Shown here: in pieces, positions 11,501 through 19,789 of the stretch
How the letters are laid out: each line of letters opens with the position of its first letter
Numbering within the stretch: position 1 is the stretch's first letter
From: an uncultured Saprospiraceae bacterium
Lineage (GTDB): Bacteria; Bacteroidota; Bacteroidia; Chitinophagales; Saprospiraceae
Reading direction: 5' to 3'
DNA: 64,000 nt
Assembly: GCA_937959115.1 (NCBI GenBank)
Contig: CALGAW010000027.1
Span: forward strand, 62,001 to 126,000
Notes under the pieces: model-generated
Databases searched by the model: none
The model's input: only the letters and a program-made list of their open reading frames with translations
What the model was told of the DNA's origin: nothing
Made by a program: the position numbers and the translations under genes

Positions 11501-14277
11501 CTGCAGCAGGACCACCTGGACCCTATACTTATAGTTGGTCACCGCAAATTGGTTTGGACACCTTTGCTGGAGCGCTGGTTTGCTTGACAGATTCAATCCC
11601 TAGAACCTATACCGTCACACTAACGAATATTCTGGATACATCAATTGTGTGTTCAGGAACGATATACGTCAACGACCCTGCTTGGTCAAAACCTGTGTTT
11701 TCAGTGCCTGACCTTTTCAGCTGTCCTTATGATTCAGTTCAGATTGGGCAACCTCCTGTAAATGGTTATAGTTATACTTGGACACCACAACACAGCCTAG
11801 ACGACCCATTGATTTCTAATCCAGTAGCCGCCGTATCATCAACGACTGATTATTGGGCAATAGTTACAGATACGATATCTGGCTGTACGATCATAGACAC
11901 CACAAGAATCACAATATCAGGCACTCCAGCCAAAGCGGGACCAGACAAACTGATCTGTAATGCAGGAGTCTTGACATTAGGCTATCCACAACAGCCAAAC
12001 ACACTTTATTCGTGGACGCCAGCGAATGCAAACTGGCAAAATGGAACGGATCAGTTTTCAGCTCAACCCCAAGTTCTTACTGCGATTAACACTACTTTTG
12101 TACTGACGACAACGGACACAATTTCAGGCTGTGTAGATACCGATACAGTAGAAGTCTCCACTGGGAATCCTATATTCCAATTCGTACTACCCAATATGAC
12201 ATATTGTCCATCTCAGCCTAGTCTTTCCTTAGGAAGTGGTGTTCCTGGTGGTGGAAACTGGGTATACAGTTGGTCTCCTACTGTCCATATGGATGACCCG
12301 ACAATTCCCACACCAACGATTACTCCTCCTCCAGCAAATGGCATAACGTATACACTGGTTATCACGAATCCTTCAGGATGTAGTTATCAGACGACTCAGA
12401 TTATTTCTCCAATTTTACAATCGCCAATTGTTGGTCCTTCACAATCCTTATGTGTAGGAGAGACGACCTCAATAGGTAGCAATCTCAACCCTGTTGGGCA
12501 AGGAATAGTTTATTCTTGGTTTCCTACCACCAACTTGAGTTCTTCCAGCTCTCCTTTTCCTACTTTTTCTGCATCAATACCAGGAAACTATGTTTACACC
12601 CTTACAGTAAATAAAGATGGATGTATTAACTCGGCGACAGTGACGATTGTTGTGAATGAATTTTTAATTGATATTGAACCTAAAACAGCATGTGAAGGAA
12701 CCTGCATTAACATTGGCGTGCCCGCAGTACAAGGTGCAACTTACAATTGGTCTCCTGCAATGGGTTTGGATGATCCTACCAGCTCTAATCCGCTTGCATG
12801 CGTCACAACAAGCGCAGTTTACACCTTAGTTGCCATTGGGCCATCAGGTTGTCAAAGTACCACTCAGGTCCCTATCTACACTAATTCCAATCCAGCACCC
12901 CTGGTCACTATTGACACCTTAGGAGTTTGTTTAGGCTCCCAAGGAAACTTCCTTTCCCCAGTTGTCACACCCAATGGCACATACTCTTACAATTGGGCAC
13001 CCAATAATGGAACATTACTTTATTCGAACGCATCATCACCAGAAGTATTTCTAAATGCCCCAGGAACGTATATGTATCAAGTAACGGTTACAAATGAAGA
13101 TTCTGGGTGCGCTACCGAGTCTTCTGCGACGGTAATCGCAGCAGCATGCGATAGTAGCCTCACCTGTAATTTAACGGTATCATTTGATCCATCCTATTCT
13201 TGTGATGAAACATTACTAGGCACAGCAACTGCAATTGTAAATGGAGGGTTTCAGCCTTACAGTTATAGCTGGAGTAATGGAGAAAATACCTCAACCATCA
13301 GCCAATTGCCTGTTGGCACGTTTAGCACAACCATTACAGACGCTGCTGGCTGCTCTGCAACAGGTAATGTGACGATCGTTAAACCTCCCAAAATGAACTT
13401 GATAGTGTCAGTGAGCAATGTAAGCTGTGATTCTGGGTCTGATGGACAGATCTCTGTGCTTGCAAATGGCGGAGTTCCAGACTACACCTACCAATGGGAA
13501 ACAGGCCATACAACTTCCTCCATAACGGGTTTGTCAGTAGATACATTTTCATTGTCAGTCACCGATTCTAGGAGCTGCCAATCAGATCTCACCCTAATCC
13601 TTGGGATGGAGGATTGCTGTCCTTCAAACCTTTGTGCAGAAGCAATTATGGGTAATCTTAGCATTTGTAATGAAATTTCTATCGACCCAAACCATCCTAT
13701 TACTACACTTGACTGCGATGGAGATGGTGTTTCAAACGTGGACGAATGCAATGATGGAACGGATCCCCTAGATCATTGTGCTTATGAGGGCACAAGTATC
13801 AGCTTACCTGTCACTGCTGACCAAAGTGATTGTCCAGCGCCCTGTTCTGATTTATCACCAATCATGACAATATTACCTGGTAACGTAGCAGGTATATCCG
13901 TTGTAGAGATGGCTGTTGAAGTGAAAGAAGTGGAAGGAGTTAATACAATAGGGTCAATTATTATGGTAAGAATACCCTCAGACCCAAGACTACAATTCGT
14001 ATGGGATATTGGTTTAACCCTTGCGGCTTTAGTCCCGGTTCAAAATGCAGATTGGAACTATCTCGGAGACAATGGTATTGTGCACAATTGGACCTACAAT
14101 GGTCCTGGGTTAACTGTTCCTGCAAATGGAAAGATTGCTTTTGGTTTTCAATCATTCTATGACCCGCAGGCAACGGACGGACAAACAACGTTTACCGCAA
14201 CTATAATCCCTTTTAGTGGTGGAGAATGTAATATTCTTAATAATACAGATTCTGAACGGTTGGTGTATTTTAAATAA
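8512..14277 (+). CDS. Giant secreted protein: SBBP propeller, Ig-like repeats, SprB, TSP3, shared C-terminal module
   Basis: 1921 residues from the ATG at 8512; a TTG at 8506 is in frame but less likely. The N-terminus is long and basic before the hydrophobic stretch FWMLFLTIFHSLHAQ, so a start further in is possible. Residues about 40-510 are repeated blades of the SBBP type (YxGGxxxD..., then G-T-S-x-DFPxTxGS), suggesting a beta-propeller. Residues about 630-1540 are Ig-like units with a GPDxxxCxG-x-x-x-xIG...YxWSP pattern. Two SprB repeats (about 1551-1696), one canonical TSP3 loop (DCDGDGVSNVDEC, about 1715) and the shared C-terminal module (about 1777-1921) follow. It is predicted to be exported and to act at the surface. 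The ligand is unknown. Confidence 0.85.
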   Translation: MDVDRIVFVGKLICSKRQIKPFCLSFWMLFLTIFHSLHAQDHILASSVHGSSANDYVTDYIVINDDLFVIGRTTGADFPTTNGSTTIGSFDYFFLRYDSLMNIVESRLIGGSGSDTPWEIKTDGSYIYVFGVVTASGMPATIGNGYAGITDVHVLKLDFNGNFLGGTYLGGSKFEFLNDVKILNGKAHLVINSSSSDFPVTGGSTNNGGDDIVYAQVDLTNLSLDYAAYIGGHDLEFGAGLDIDNSTVYIGFTTRSTDLSTTDGSIYAGGSFDIAMTALNINSGNVIATTYIGGAKEDEFMDIVAVGGQIFIQGSSNSTDFTITNGSSPQGNDNVVFAHYDSNLSLQTSAYLLGANVFDKNLEYHNGFLYMTAYTGGNNVNLIKVDLNGNVIWNYKGITNLDDLCDVRIYNDKVHIVTSVYDPFLVSTNGSYLYGQEDFYYAILSLNGTLEFASYYGGVKRDGLNFILSKDWLQLSGSKVWLSGHSEDCFPITNNSTHSGARDLPVILIETCPTSFAGNTQPSSQSQTICKNGFASEIQVDPFIISGADLPSIKTCGIPIIQSNLEANYQWQSAPGTAGPWTNIPGAIQANHTPQPLSVFTCFRRLAIENACCGSGVLQTSGTHCITIGPNEAPNVDAGGVYTTCPGIPVIMKATVSAGTPPYQIKWAAGNSNTVLGTTVEQIVTPTVAGSTIYTITVSDANGCMQIDQSIINTYAADAGPDVSFCEGQPGKTIGGTAIPGLTGVTYKWSPAIGLSCTNCPNPTASPSVISDYILTLTIPVTNSGSCTTTDTVTVSLVNSPTQRFAGPDRTVCFGDTAHIGIPAISGFSYNWSPGSYLSNNTASQTIFDHGTVSFPDPNPTIKSLVAFKQGCYWYDQMEIAVIRAGIGADTLCGPKFIGLGDPTNMINESWQWTQLAGDGMILGPTNTPMTSVSSSTGITSVYELAVSNNGTTCRDTAVVPPCVGDGSGAICKVQVISTVGCPSKQVYPDVCLEASAAAGPPGPYTYSWSPQIGLDTFAGALVCLTDSIPRTYTVTLTNILDTSIVCSGTIYVNDPAWSKPVFSVPDLFSCPYDSVQIGQPPVNGYSYTWTPQHSLDDPLISNPVAAVSSTTDYWAIVTDTISGCTIIDTTRITISGTPAKAGPDKLICNAGVLTLGYPQQPNTLYSWTPANANWQNGTDQFSAQPQVLTAINTTFVLTTTDTISGCVDTDTVEVSTGNPIFQFVLPNMTYCPSQPSLSLGSGVPGGGNWVYSWSPTVHMDDPTIPTPTITPPPANGITYTLVITNPSGCSYQTTQIISPILQSPIVGPSQSLCVGETTSIGSNLNPVGQGIVYSWFPTTNLSSSSSPFPTFSASIPGNYVYTLTVNKDGCINSATVTIVVNEFLIDIEPKTACEGTCINIGVPAVQGATYNWSPAMGLDDPTSSNPLACVTTSAVYTLVAIGPSGCQSTTQVPIYTNSNPAPLVTIDTLGVCLGSQGNFLSPVVTPNGTYSYNWAPNNGTLLYSNASSPEVFLNAPGTYMYQVTVTNEDSGCATESSATVIAAACDSSLTCNLTVSFDPSYSCDETLLGTATAIVNGGFQPYSYSWSNGENTSTISQLPVGTFSTTITDAAGCSATGNVTIVKPPKMNLIVSVSNVSCDSGSDGQISVLANGGVPDYTYQWETGHTTSSITGLSVDTFSLSVTDSRSCQSDLTLILGMEDCCPSNLCAEAIMGNLSICNEISIDPNHPITTLDCDGDGVSNVDECNDGTDPLDHCAYEGTSISLPVTADQSDCPAPCSDLSPIMTILPGNVAGISVVEMAVEVKEVEGVNTIGSIIMVRIPSDPRLQFVWDIGLTLAALVPVQNADWNYLGDNGIVHNWTYNGPGLTVPANGKIAFGFQSFYDPQATDGQTTFTATIIPFSGGECNILNNTDSERLVYFK

Positions 14278-14291
14278 GAATGTCAATTCTT

Positions 14292-14313
14292 AGCATTATA
14301 AGATGCTCTTTTT
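14292..14313 (+). terminator. Weak possible terminator
   Basis: A short stem AGCAT/ATGCT (14292-14296 with 14303-14307) is followed by CTTTTTC, just after the 14277 stop. The stem is only 5 bp, so this is tentative. Confidence 0.3.
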
Positions 14314-14518
14314 CAAAATAATATTGGATTTAGAGTAATCTATCCTTATTATATATAGGTCTCATCCCAATAAATTTTAGTAAATTAGATACTGAAAAAA
14401 CCATAAATAACCTACTCATCTTTTTGAAATGAAACCAAAATTCATCTTTTACACTCAAGATTTGAGGTCTCTCTTATTGTTTGATTTTAATAATTAATAA
14501 TAATATAAATCCTATTTA

Positions 14519-14536
14519 ATTCAACGCAAGTTGAAT
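14519..14536 (+). promoter_or_regulatory. 7-bp hairpin with GCAA tetraloop in the 5' leader
   Basis: ATTCAAC-GCAA-GTTGAAT forms a perfect stem closed by a GNRA tetraloop, 21 nt before the ATG at 14558. It could be an mRNA-stabilising or regulatory hairpin. Function is inferred only from structure. Confidence 0.35.
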
Positions 14537-14557
14537 GAATCTTAAACCCTTTCCATA

Positions 14558-17500
14558 ATGAAGAACCTATACACAACAATTTTCATTTCTGCATTCCTAT
14601 TAAGCAGTTATTTTACATTTGGTCAATGCCCAGGAAGTCCTCCATTGGCATTTACATTTGAGTCCACAGAATCAAGGTGTGAATCGAATGGTACCATCAC
14701 CCTCCATATCACTGGAGGAGCACCGTTTACAGATACCAATGGGAATCCGATTTACAACAATACGATAATCGCCCCGATCGTCACTCCGATTGGTGGCCAG
14801 GCAGATTCTATATTTTCAGCACTAGCAGCAGATACGTATACAGTTGAAGTTGCGGATGCTAACGGATGTACAGTGACTCAACAGATCACAGTCCCAGGAA
14901 ATCATATGCAATTAGAACTGACACCTACTTGGGGACCAGCAACTTGCGATGGGTCTGGTGGCGGCTGGATATGCGGTACACCTGATGAAGGAAGACCATG
15001 GCCTCCTGGCTATTATGAATACGAGTTATTACAGAATGGCATTCCTATTGGTCCAATCCAATTGGATAGCTGTTTTACAGATTTGGCAGCAGGCACCTAC
15101 CAGATAAGAGCTTGGGACAGCTGCAATAATTTTCAGACCAGAGATGTGATATTAACAGCAAAAACGTATTCAAGCGTAGCGAATATCAGCGAAATAGTAC
15201 GATACTTTCCTTGTGATACGACCTGCGTAATCTTATACGCTTCAACTTTTCCTTTTGGCGAATATCCATATTCCTGGGAAATCATTGCATCTGATGTACC
15301 AGAGTTACTCGGAGAAAACGGAACTTGGACCACCTTCCAACAATATGATACCATGTGTTATTCTCCCATGTTTCAATCCGGCAGCTATACTGTTGAAGTT
15401 TCGGATGCTTGTGGCACAACGTTAACAAAACAATTTTCATTAAGACAAAACAGGGGCTTTAGTGCTGGTGGATTTTTATGCCAAACACAAACATTCTACG
15501 TTACTGCAAGTTCTACCCTTTCCTATTGCGATGGTTCAACTTTTGAGATGTATTCTGCACCTTCAGGAGTTCCGCTTCCCCCTGTTCAGGATTCTAGTTT
15601 TTTCCCAGTACCAGTTGGCGGGACTTATTGCATAAGAGTCACTGATTGTTGTGGGAATGTTACAACGAGATGTCCATCAGCAAGTGCTCCGACATGGGCA
15701 CTCAGACAATGTAATTCTATTCCAGGTTGTACTCGTGGTTGGACTGGATTTAGGCCTTGTAATACCAATCCAAGTGCGGCACAAGGAATTAAGTATGTCG
15801 TCACTTCAGCACCTAGCGGATATCCGAATACATTACCAGACACCTTAGGTCAAAACGGAAGTACGTTAACAGAAGGTCCTATTGGAACCTATTGCATAGA
15901 AGCTTATGACGCTTGTGGACGCACGGATTCAGGTTGCTATACCTATACAGACACATTGGTATTTGAATCAAATATAGATATTGTACCAGGCTGTGTAACA
16001 GGCAACGAAATCACCCTTACCCTAAACACGAATACGTCAGTCTTCTCTAGGTTGTTTAATATAAATGGAGGTTCTGTTCTTCTTGGCAATACAACAGGAA
16101 CAACAAATGTATTGACAAATTTCCCTACTGGCACTTATTATTATATCTACACGAATACCTCGGCTGGAGGCTGTGAGCTAGGGAGAGATACGTTTACTGT
16201 TTCTGATTATGTTCCACCGACAATAAGTGGTGCATGGGGAATTGAGTGTGACAATGGTGTTGGTTTGATCACTGCGCAAAGCACTGGCGGAAACCTACCC
16301 TACACCTATGAATTATTCCAAGGACCAGTGACTAGACCTGTGCAGTCTTCACCTGTTTTCCCAGGATTGCCTATTGGAGTCTATGATATTCGGTTGTTTG
16401 ATGATTGTCTAAATTCATCAACAACTACGGTTTCAATAGAACCATTTATGCCTGTTGTAAAAGGTTATGGAGGCTCTTTTTGTGTAGGAGATACTGCATT
16501 CCTTTATGTTGATTACATCAATGTTGCTACTTATACTTGGTCAGGACCTAATGGAAACAGTTCAGACACCTCTATACTCGTCATTCCCAATTTAACCCTT
16601 GCGGATGCAGGAACCTATACGATTGATATAGATGTTGCGAATCCAGATCAAACTGCCTGTGTTGCACAAACATTAACACTAGATTTAGAAGTATTCGACT
16701 GTGTTTGTAGTCCAGGAGATTTTACTGTAAACAATGTAGATTGCTTTGATTCTAACAATGGATCAGTAACTGCTACTATGATCTCAAATGCTGGTGCACC
16801 TTTTACCTACCAATGGAATTCGAGTCAGGGCGGACCATTTGGAAATACGCAAACAATTAATAATTTACCTCCAGGAACTTATGCAGTAACAATCATTGAT
16901 GCTGGTGGATGTGAGGTCACAGCAGACACCACAATCGTAGGACCAACAAAAGTAAATGTAACTGCTAGTATTGACAACGTAAGCTGTGCCTCAACATCTG
17001 ACGGACAGGTTTCAGTAACTGCAACAGGTGGTGTTCCTAACTATACATACCAATGGGGTTCAGGCCAGAATACTCCTAGTCTTACAGGACTGTCTTCTGG
17101 TACTTATTCGATATCAGTAACGGATGCGAATGGCTGTTGTTCCGCATTCTCCTTGATGGTGGGCATGGAAAACTGTTCCCCTTGCGAACTTGCTGAAAAC
17201 GGCATCCTTGACATCTGTACCGTGATTGCTGCCAACCCAAATCAGGAACTAGCAACACTAGACTGTGATAACGGTGGTATTGACAATCAAACAGAATGCG
17301 ATAATGGTGGAGACCCACTTAATCCTGCGGATGATTGTATGGTAGCGACTACTGCGAATACGGACATTTGCACTCTTATTGGCGGAAGTCCTGATCACCC
17401 TTTAGCCGACCAAGATTGTGATGATGGTGGGGTGAATAATTTGGATGAATGTAATAATGGAGGCAATCCACTTGAACCATCTGACGACTGTGCTATAGCA

Positions 17501-18913
17501 ATCAATGGTGGACTAGACATCTGCCTGCTTATTGGTGCAGATGCGAACCACCCGCTTTCTATGCAGGATTGCGATGATGGTGGAGTCGACAATTATACAG
17601 AATGTATGAACGGTGGTGATCCAACAGACTCAGCCGACGACTGTGAAACTGCAATTGTTGCTGAATTGGATCTATGCGCAATCATTAATGGCAACATCGC
17701 ACACCCTTGGGCTACATTGGATTGTGACAATGGTGGAATCAATAATTTTACAGAATGTGATGGTGGAATGAATCCTTCTGACCCAGTAGATGATCTGCCT
17801 TGCGCTCCATGCGATGTAGCAGAATATAATGGAGTGGACATCTGTGAGCTCATCGGCTTAGAGCCAAATCATCCTCTAGCAACCGAGGATTGTGATAACG
17901 GTGGAATTGACAATCAGACAGAATGTAGTAATGGAGGAGATCCCAATGACCCAATGGATGAATGTGATATGGCAATCGCAACCAACACGAACATCTGTCA
18001 ATTGATTTTCACCAACCCGAATATTGGTCTAGCAACTATGGATTGTGACAGTGGCGGTGTTTCTAATGAAGATGAATGTAATACTGGAGAAGATCCAAAC
18101 GATGCAACGGACGACTGTATAGCTGCAATAGATGGGAATCTGAATATCTGCCAATTGATTAACTACGACCCGAATCATCCTCTTGCAAATCTGGATTGTG
18201 ATAACGGTGGTATTGATAACTGGACAGAATGCCAAAGCGGAGGTGATCCTAGCGAACCAAGTGACGACTGTACTGTCGTAGTAAATGAGCAGATTGATAT
18301 CTGTGTACTGATCAGCAATAATCCTACGAACCCAATCAGTAATTCTGATTGTGATGGAGACGGGGTAACCAATGAAACCGAATGCACAGATATGACTGAT
18401 CCGCTTGACCCTTGTAAATTTGTAGATGGCAGTATCACCTTACCTGTTACGGCAGATCAGAGTGACTGTGAGAACTTGTGTCCTGACTTAACACCGATTA
18501 CAACGATACTTCCTGGTAATATTGCTGGTGCTACCGCGGTAGGAGTGGCCGTTGAAATCACAGAACTGAATGGTATTGACACGGATGGTTCTGGTATACT
18601 TGTACGGATGCCTTCAGACCCACGCCTCCAGTTTGTTTGGGACCCAGGACTGACTTCTGTAGCATTGACCACTGTAAATAATGCGAGCTGGAACTACTTG
18701 GGAGATAACGGAGTTGTGCATACCTTCCAGTATACAGGAGCGGGAACTATTATCGCAGGAGGTACGACTCAGGCGTTTGGTTTTGAGTCGATCTATGATC
18801 CACAGAGTACTGATGGCCAAACGACGATTACGGCTTCTATTGTGCCGTTTGGTGGCGGTGAGTGTAATATTTTAAATGATACAGATTCAGAGCGATTGGT
18901 TTATTTTGAGTAG
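14558..18913 (+). CDS. Giant secreted protein with SprB, eight TSP3-like repeats and shared C-terminal module
   Basis: 1451 residues beginning with a clear signal peptide (MKNLYTTIFISAFLLSSYFT, cleavage near FGQ). An SprB-like unit occupies about 25-115. Several Cys-containing beta-rich repeats follow to about 700, then SprB units at about 716-790 and 799-861. Residues about 876-1285 carry seven DCDxGG units and a final canonical DCDGDGVTNETEC unit. The linker LPVTADQSDC precedes the C-terminal module (about 1308-1451, ending SERLVYFE). The order SprB, TSP3, terminal module is the same as in the genes ending at 7289 and 14277, which supports a paralogous family. Export is clear; adhesion is inferred. 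Confidence 0.87.
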   Translation: MKNLYTTIFISAFLLSSYFTFGQCPGSPPLAFTFESTESRCESNGTITLHITGGAPFTDTNGNPIYNNTIIAPIVTPIGGQADSIFSALAADTYTVEVADANGCTVTQQITVPGNHMQLELTPTWGPATCDGSGGGWICGTPDEGRPWPPGYYEYELLQNGIPIGPIQLDSCFTDLAAGTYQIRAWDSCNNFQTRDVILTAKTYSSVANISEIVRYFPCDTTCVILYASTFPFGEYPYSWEIIASDVPELLGENGTWTTFQQYDTMCYSPMFQSGSYTVEVSDACGTTLTKQFSLRQNRGFSAGGFLCQTQTFYVTASSTLSYCDGSTFEMYSAPSGVPLPPVQDSSFFPVPVGGTYCIRVTDCCGNVTTRCPSASAPTWALRQCNSIPGCTRGWTGFRPCNTNPSAAQGIKYVVTSAPSGYPNTLPDTLGQNGSTLTEGPIGTYCIEAYDACGRTDSGCYTYTDTLVFESNIDIVPGCVTGNEITLTLNTNTSVFSRLFNINGGSVLLGNTTGTTNVLTNFPTGTYYYIYTNTSAGGCELGRDTFTVSDYVPPTISGAWGIECDNGVGLITAQSTGGNLPYTYELFQGPVTRPVQSSPVFPGLPIGVYDIRLFDDCLNSSTTTVSIEPFMPVVKGYGGSFCVGDTAFLYVDYINVATYTWSGPNGNSSDTSILVIPNLTLADAGTYTIDIDVANPDQTACVAQTLTLDLEVFDCVCSPGDFTVNNVDCFDSNNGSVTATMISNAGAPFTYQWNSSQGGPFGNTQTINNLPPGTYAVTIIDAGGCEVTADTTIVGPTKVNVTASIDNVSCASTSDGQVSVTATGGVPNYTYQWGSGQNTPSLTGLSSGTYSISVTDANGCCSAFSLMVGMENCSPCELAENGILDICTVIAANPNQELATLDCDNGGIDNQTECDNGGDPLNPADDCMVATTANTDICTLIGGSPDHPLADQDCDDGGVNNLDECNNGGNPLEPSDDCAIAINGGLDICLLIGADANHPLSMQDCDDGGVDNYTECMNGGDPTDSADDCETAIVAELDLCAIINGNIAHPWATLDCDNGGINNFTECDGGMNPSDPVDDLPCAPCDVAEYNGVDICELIGLEPNHPLATEDCDNGGIDNQTECSNGGDPNDPMDECDMAIATNTNICQLIFTNPNIGLATMDCDSGGVSNEDECNTGEDPNDATDDCIAAIDGNLNICQLINYDPNHPLANLDCDNGGIDNWTECQSGGDPSEPSDDCTVVVNEQIDICVLISNNPTNPISNSDCDGDGVTNETECTDMTDPLDPCKFVDGSITLPVTADQSDCENLCPDLTPITTILPGNIAGATAVGVAVEITELNGIDTDGSGILVRMPSDPRLQFVWDPGLTSVALTTVNNASWNYLGDNGVVHTFQYTGAGTIIAGGTTQAFGFESIYDPQSTDGQTTITASIVPFGGGECNILNDTDSERLVYFE
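17185..18410 (+). repeat. 8-unit tandem coding repeat, related to the 27-unit array
   Basis: Seven DCDxGG units and one DCDGDG unit. Unit 4 begins ETAIVAELDLCAIING and contains HPWATLDCDNGG. This is nearly the same as unit 8 of the first gene (ETAIVAEMDLCAIING, HPWASLDCDNGG), and the following units align in the same order. Confidence 0.85.
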
Positions 18914-18956
18914 AGAACATTCTTTAACTCGCTATAATAAATTAGGTTATTTATAC

Positions 18957-18988
18957 GGGGTTGTTCTTTATTGAACAGCCTCTTTTTT
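18957..18988 (+). terminator. Rho-independent terminator
   Basis: The stem GGGGTTGTTC (18957-18966) pairs with GAACAGCCTC (18973-18982) through 10 bp including two G-T pairs, followed by TTTTTT. It ends the 14558-18913 gene. Confidence 0.8.
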
Positions 18989-19110
18989 AATGCTAAATCA
19001 TATTAAAAAAATCGTTTCAATAAACTTTGCTTAAGGTCTACTTTTATGAGGAGGTACAGTTTTAAGAAAAATTCATGTTGTCGTTTAAATAATCCAATTA
19101 CCAAAATTTG

Positions 19111-19119
19111 TATCTTTAG
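19111..19119 (+). promoter_or_regulatory. Possible -7 promoter element for the membrane-protein gene
   Basis: TATCTTTA, one base from the Bacteroidota consensus TAnnTTTG, ends a few bases before the ATG at 19123. No well-spaced -33 TTTG was found, and a near-leaderless transcript would follow. Confidence 0.35.
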
Positions 19120-19122
19120 CGC

Positions 19123-19740
19123 ATGGTTAAGGTATTAGCTCAATCGATTTCTATACTTTTTCACCCATTATTAATGGTGACCTATGGATTGCTATTTTTC
19201 ATGTGGGCCAATCGATATGCCTTCGGACAATTAGAAAACAATGCTTTTTTATTAATCCTTCTAGTCTTTATTTATTCCTTTATACTGCCTGCAATCGCGT
19301 TGTTTTTAATGAAAAAGATAGAATTGATCGACAGTCTGGAATTAAGAAATAGGGAAGATCGAATAATCCCTTTGATTGTCACTGCAGTTTTTTATTGTTG
19401 GCTAAGCATCAACCTGTTCTATAACCCAGGTTATCCTAAAGGATTCATATTATTTACACTAGCAGCAACACTAGCACTTCTCTTATCCTTCATCATCAAT
19501 TTAGTAACTAAAATCAGCCTTCATGCTATTGGTATTGGAGGGTTTGTCGGATTTGTTGTGCTTACTATATTGTTTTATTCTTATGACAACCTCGAAATGA
19601 TATTACTGCTCTCTGTTGTACTAGCAGGCGTCATTGGCAGTTCTAGATTAATTTTGAAAGCGCATAAGCTTAAAGAGGTGTATTATGGGTATTTAGTTGG
19701 ATTTGGGTGTCAGTTAATTATTTTCAATTTCTTGTATTAA
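19123..19740 (+). CDS. Integral membrane protein, possibly PAP2-phosphatase-like
   Basis: 205 residues, almost wholly hydrophobic, with about six predicted membrane segments. The N-terminus (ISILFHPLLMVTYGLLFF) is typical of a conserved Bacteroidota membrane family sometimes annotated as PAP2-related. I do not see the full catalytic motifs of PAP2 phosphatases (KxxxxxxRP, PSGH, SRxxxxxHxxxD), so an enzymatic role is not supported. The central loop contains ELRNREDRIIPL, a conserved-looking polar stretch. The subtilase gene follows 49 nt downstream on the same strand, so the two may be cotranscribed. Function unknown. Confidence 0.7.
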   Translation: MVKVLAQSISILFHPLLMVTYGLLFFMWANRYAFGQLENNAFLLILLVFIYSFILPAIALFLMKKIELIDSLELRNREDRIIPLIVTAVFYCWLSINLFYNPGYPKGFILFTLAATLALLLSFIINLVTKISLHAIGIGGFVGFVVLTILFYSYDNLEMILLLSVVLAGVIGSSRLILKAHKLKEVYYGYLVGFGCQLIIFNFLY

Positions 19741-19789
19741 TTGTTTGGCATTATAAATGCTGTATTTCGGTTCTAAATTAATCAATGGT

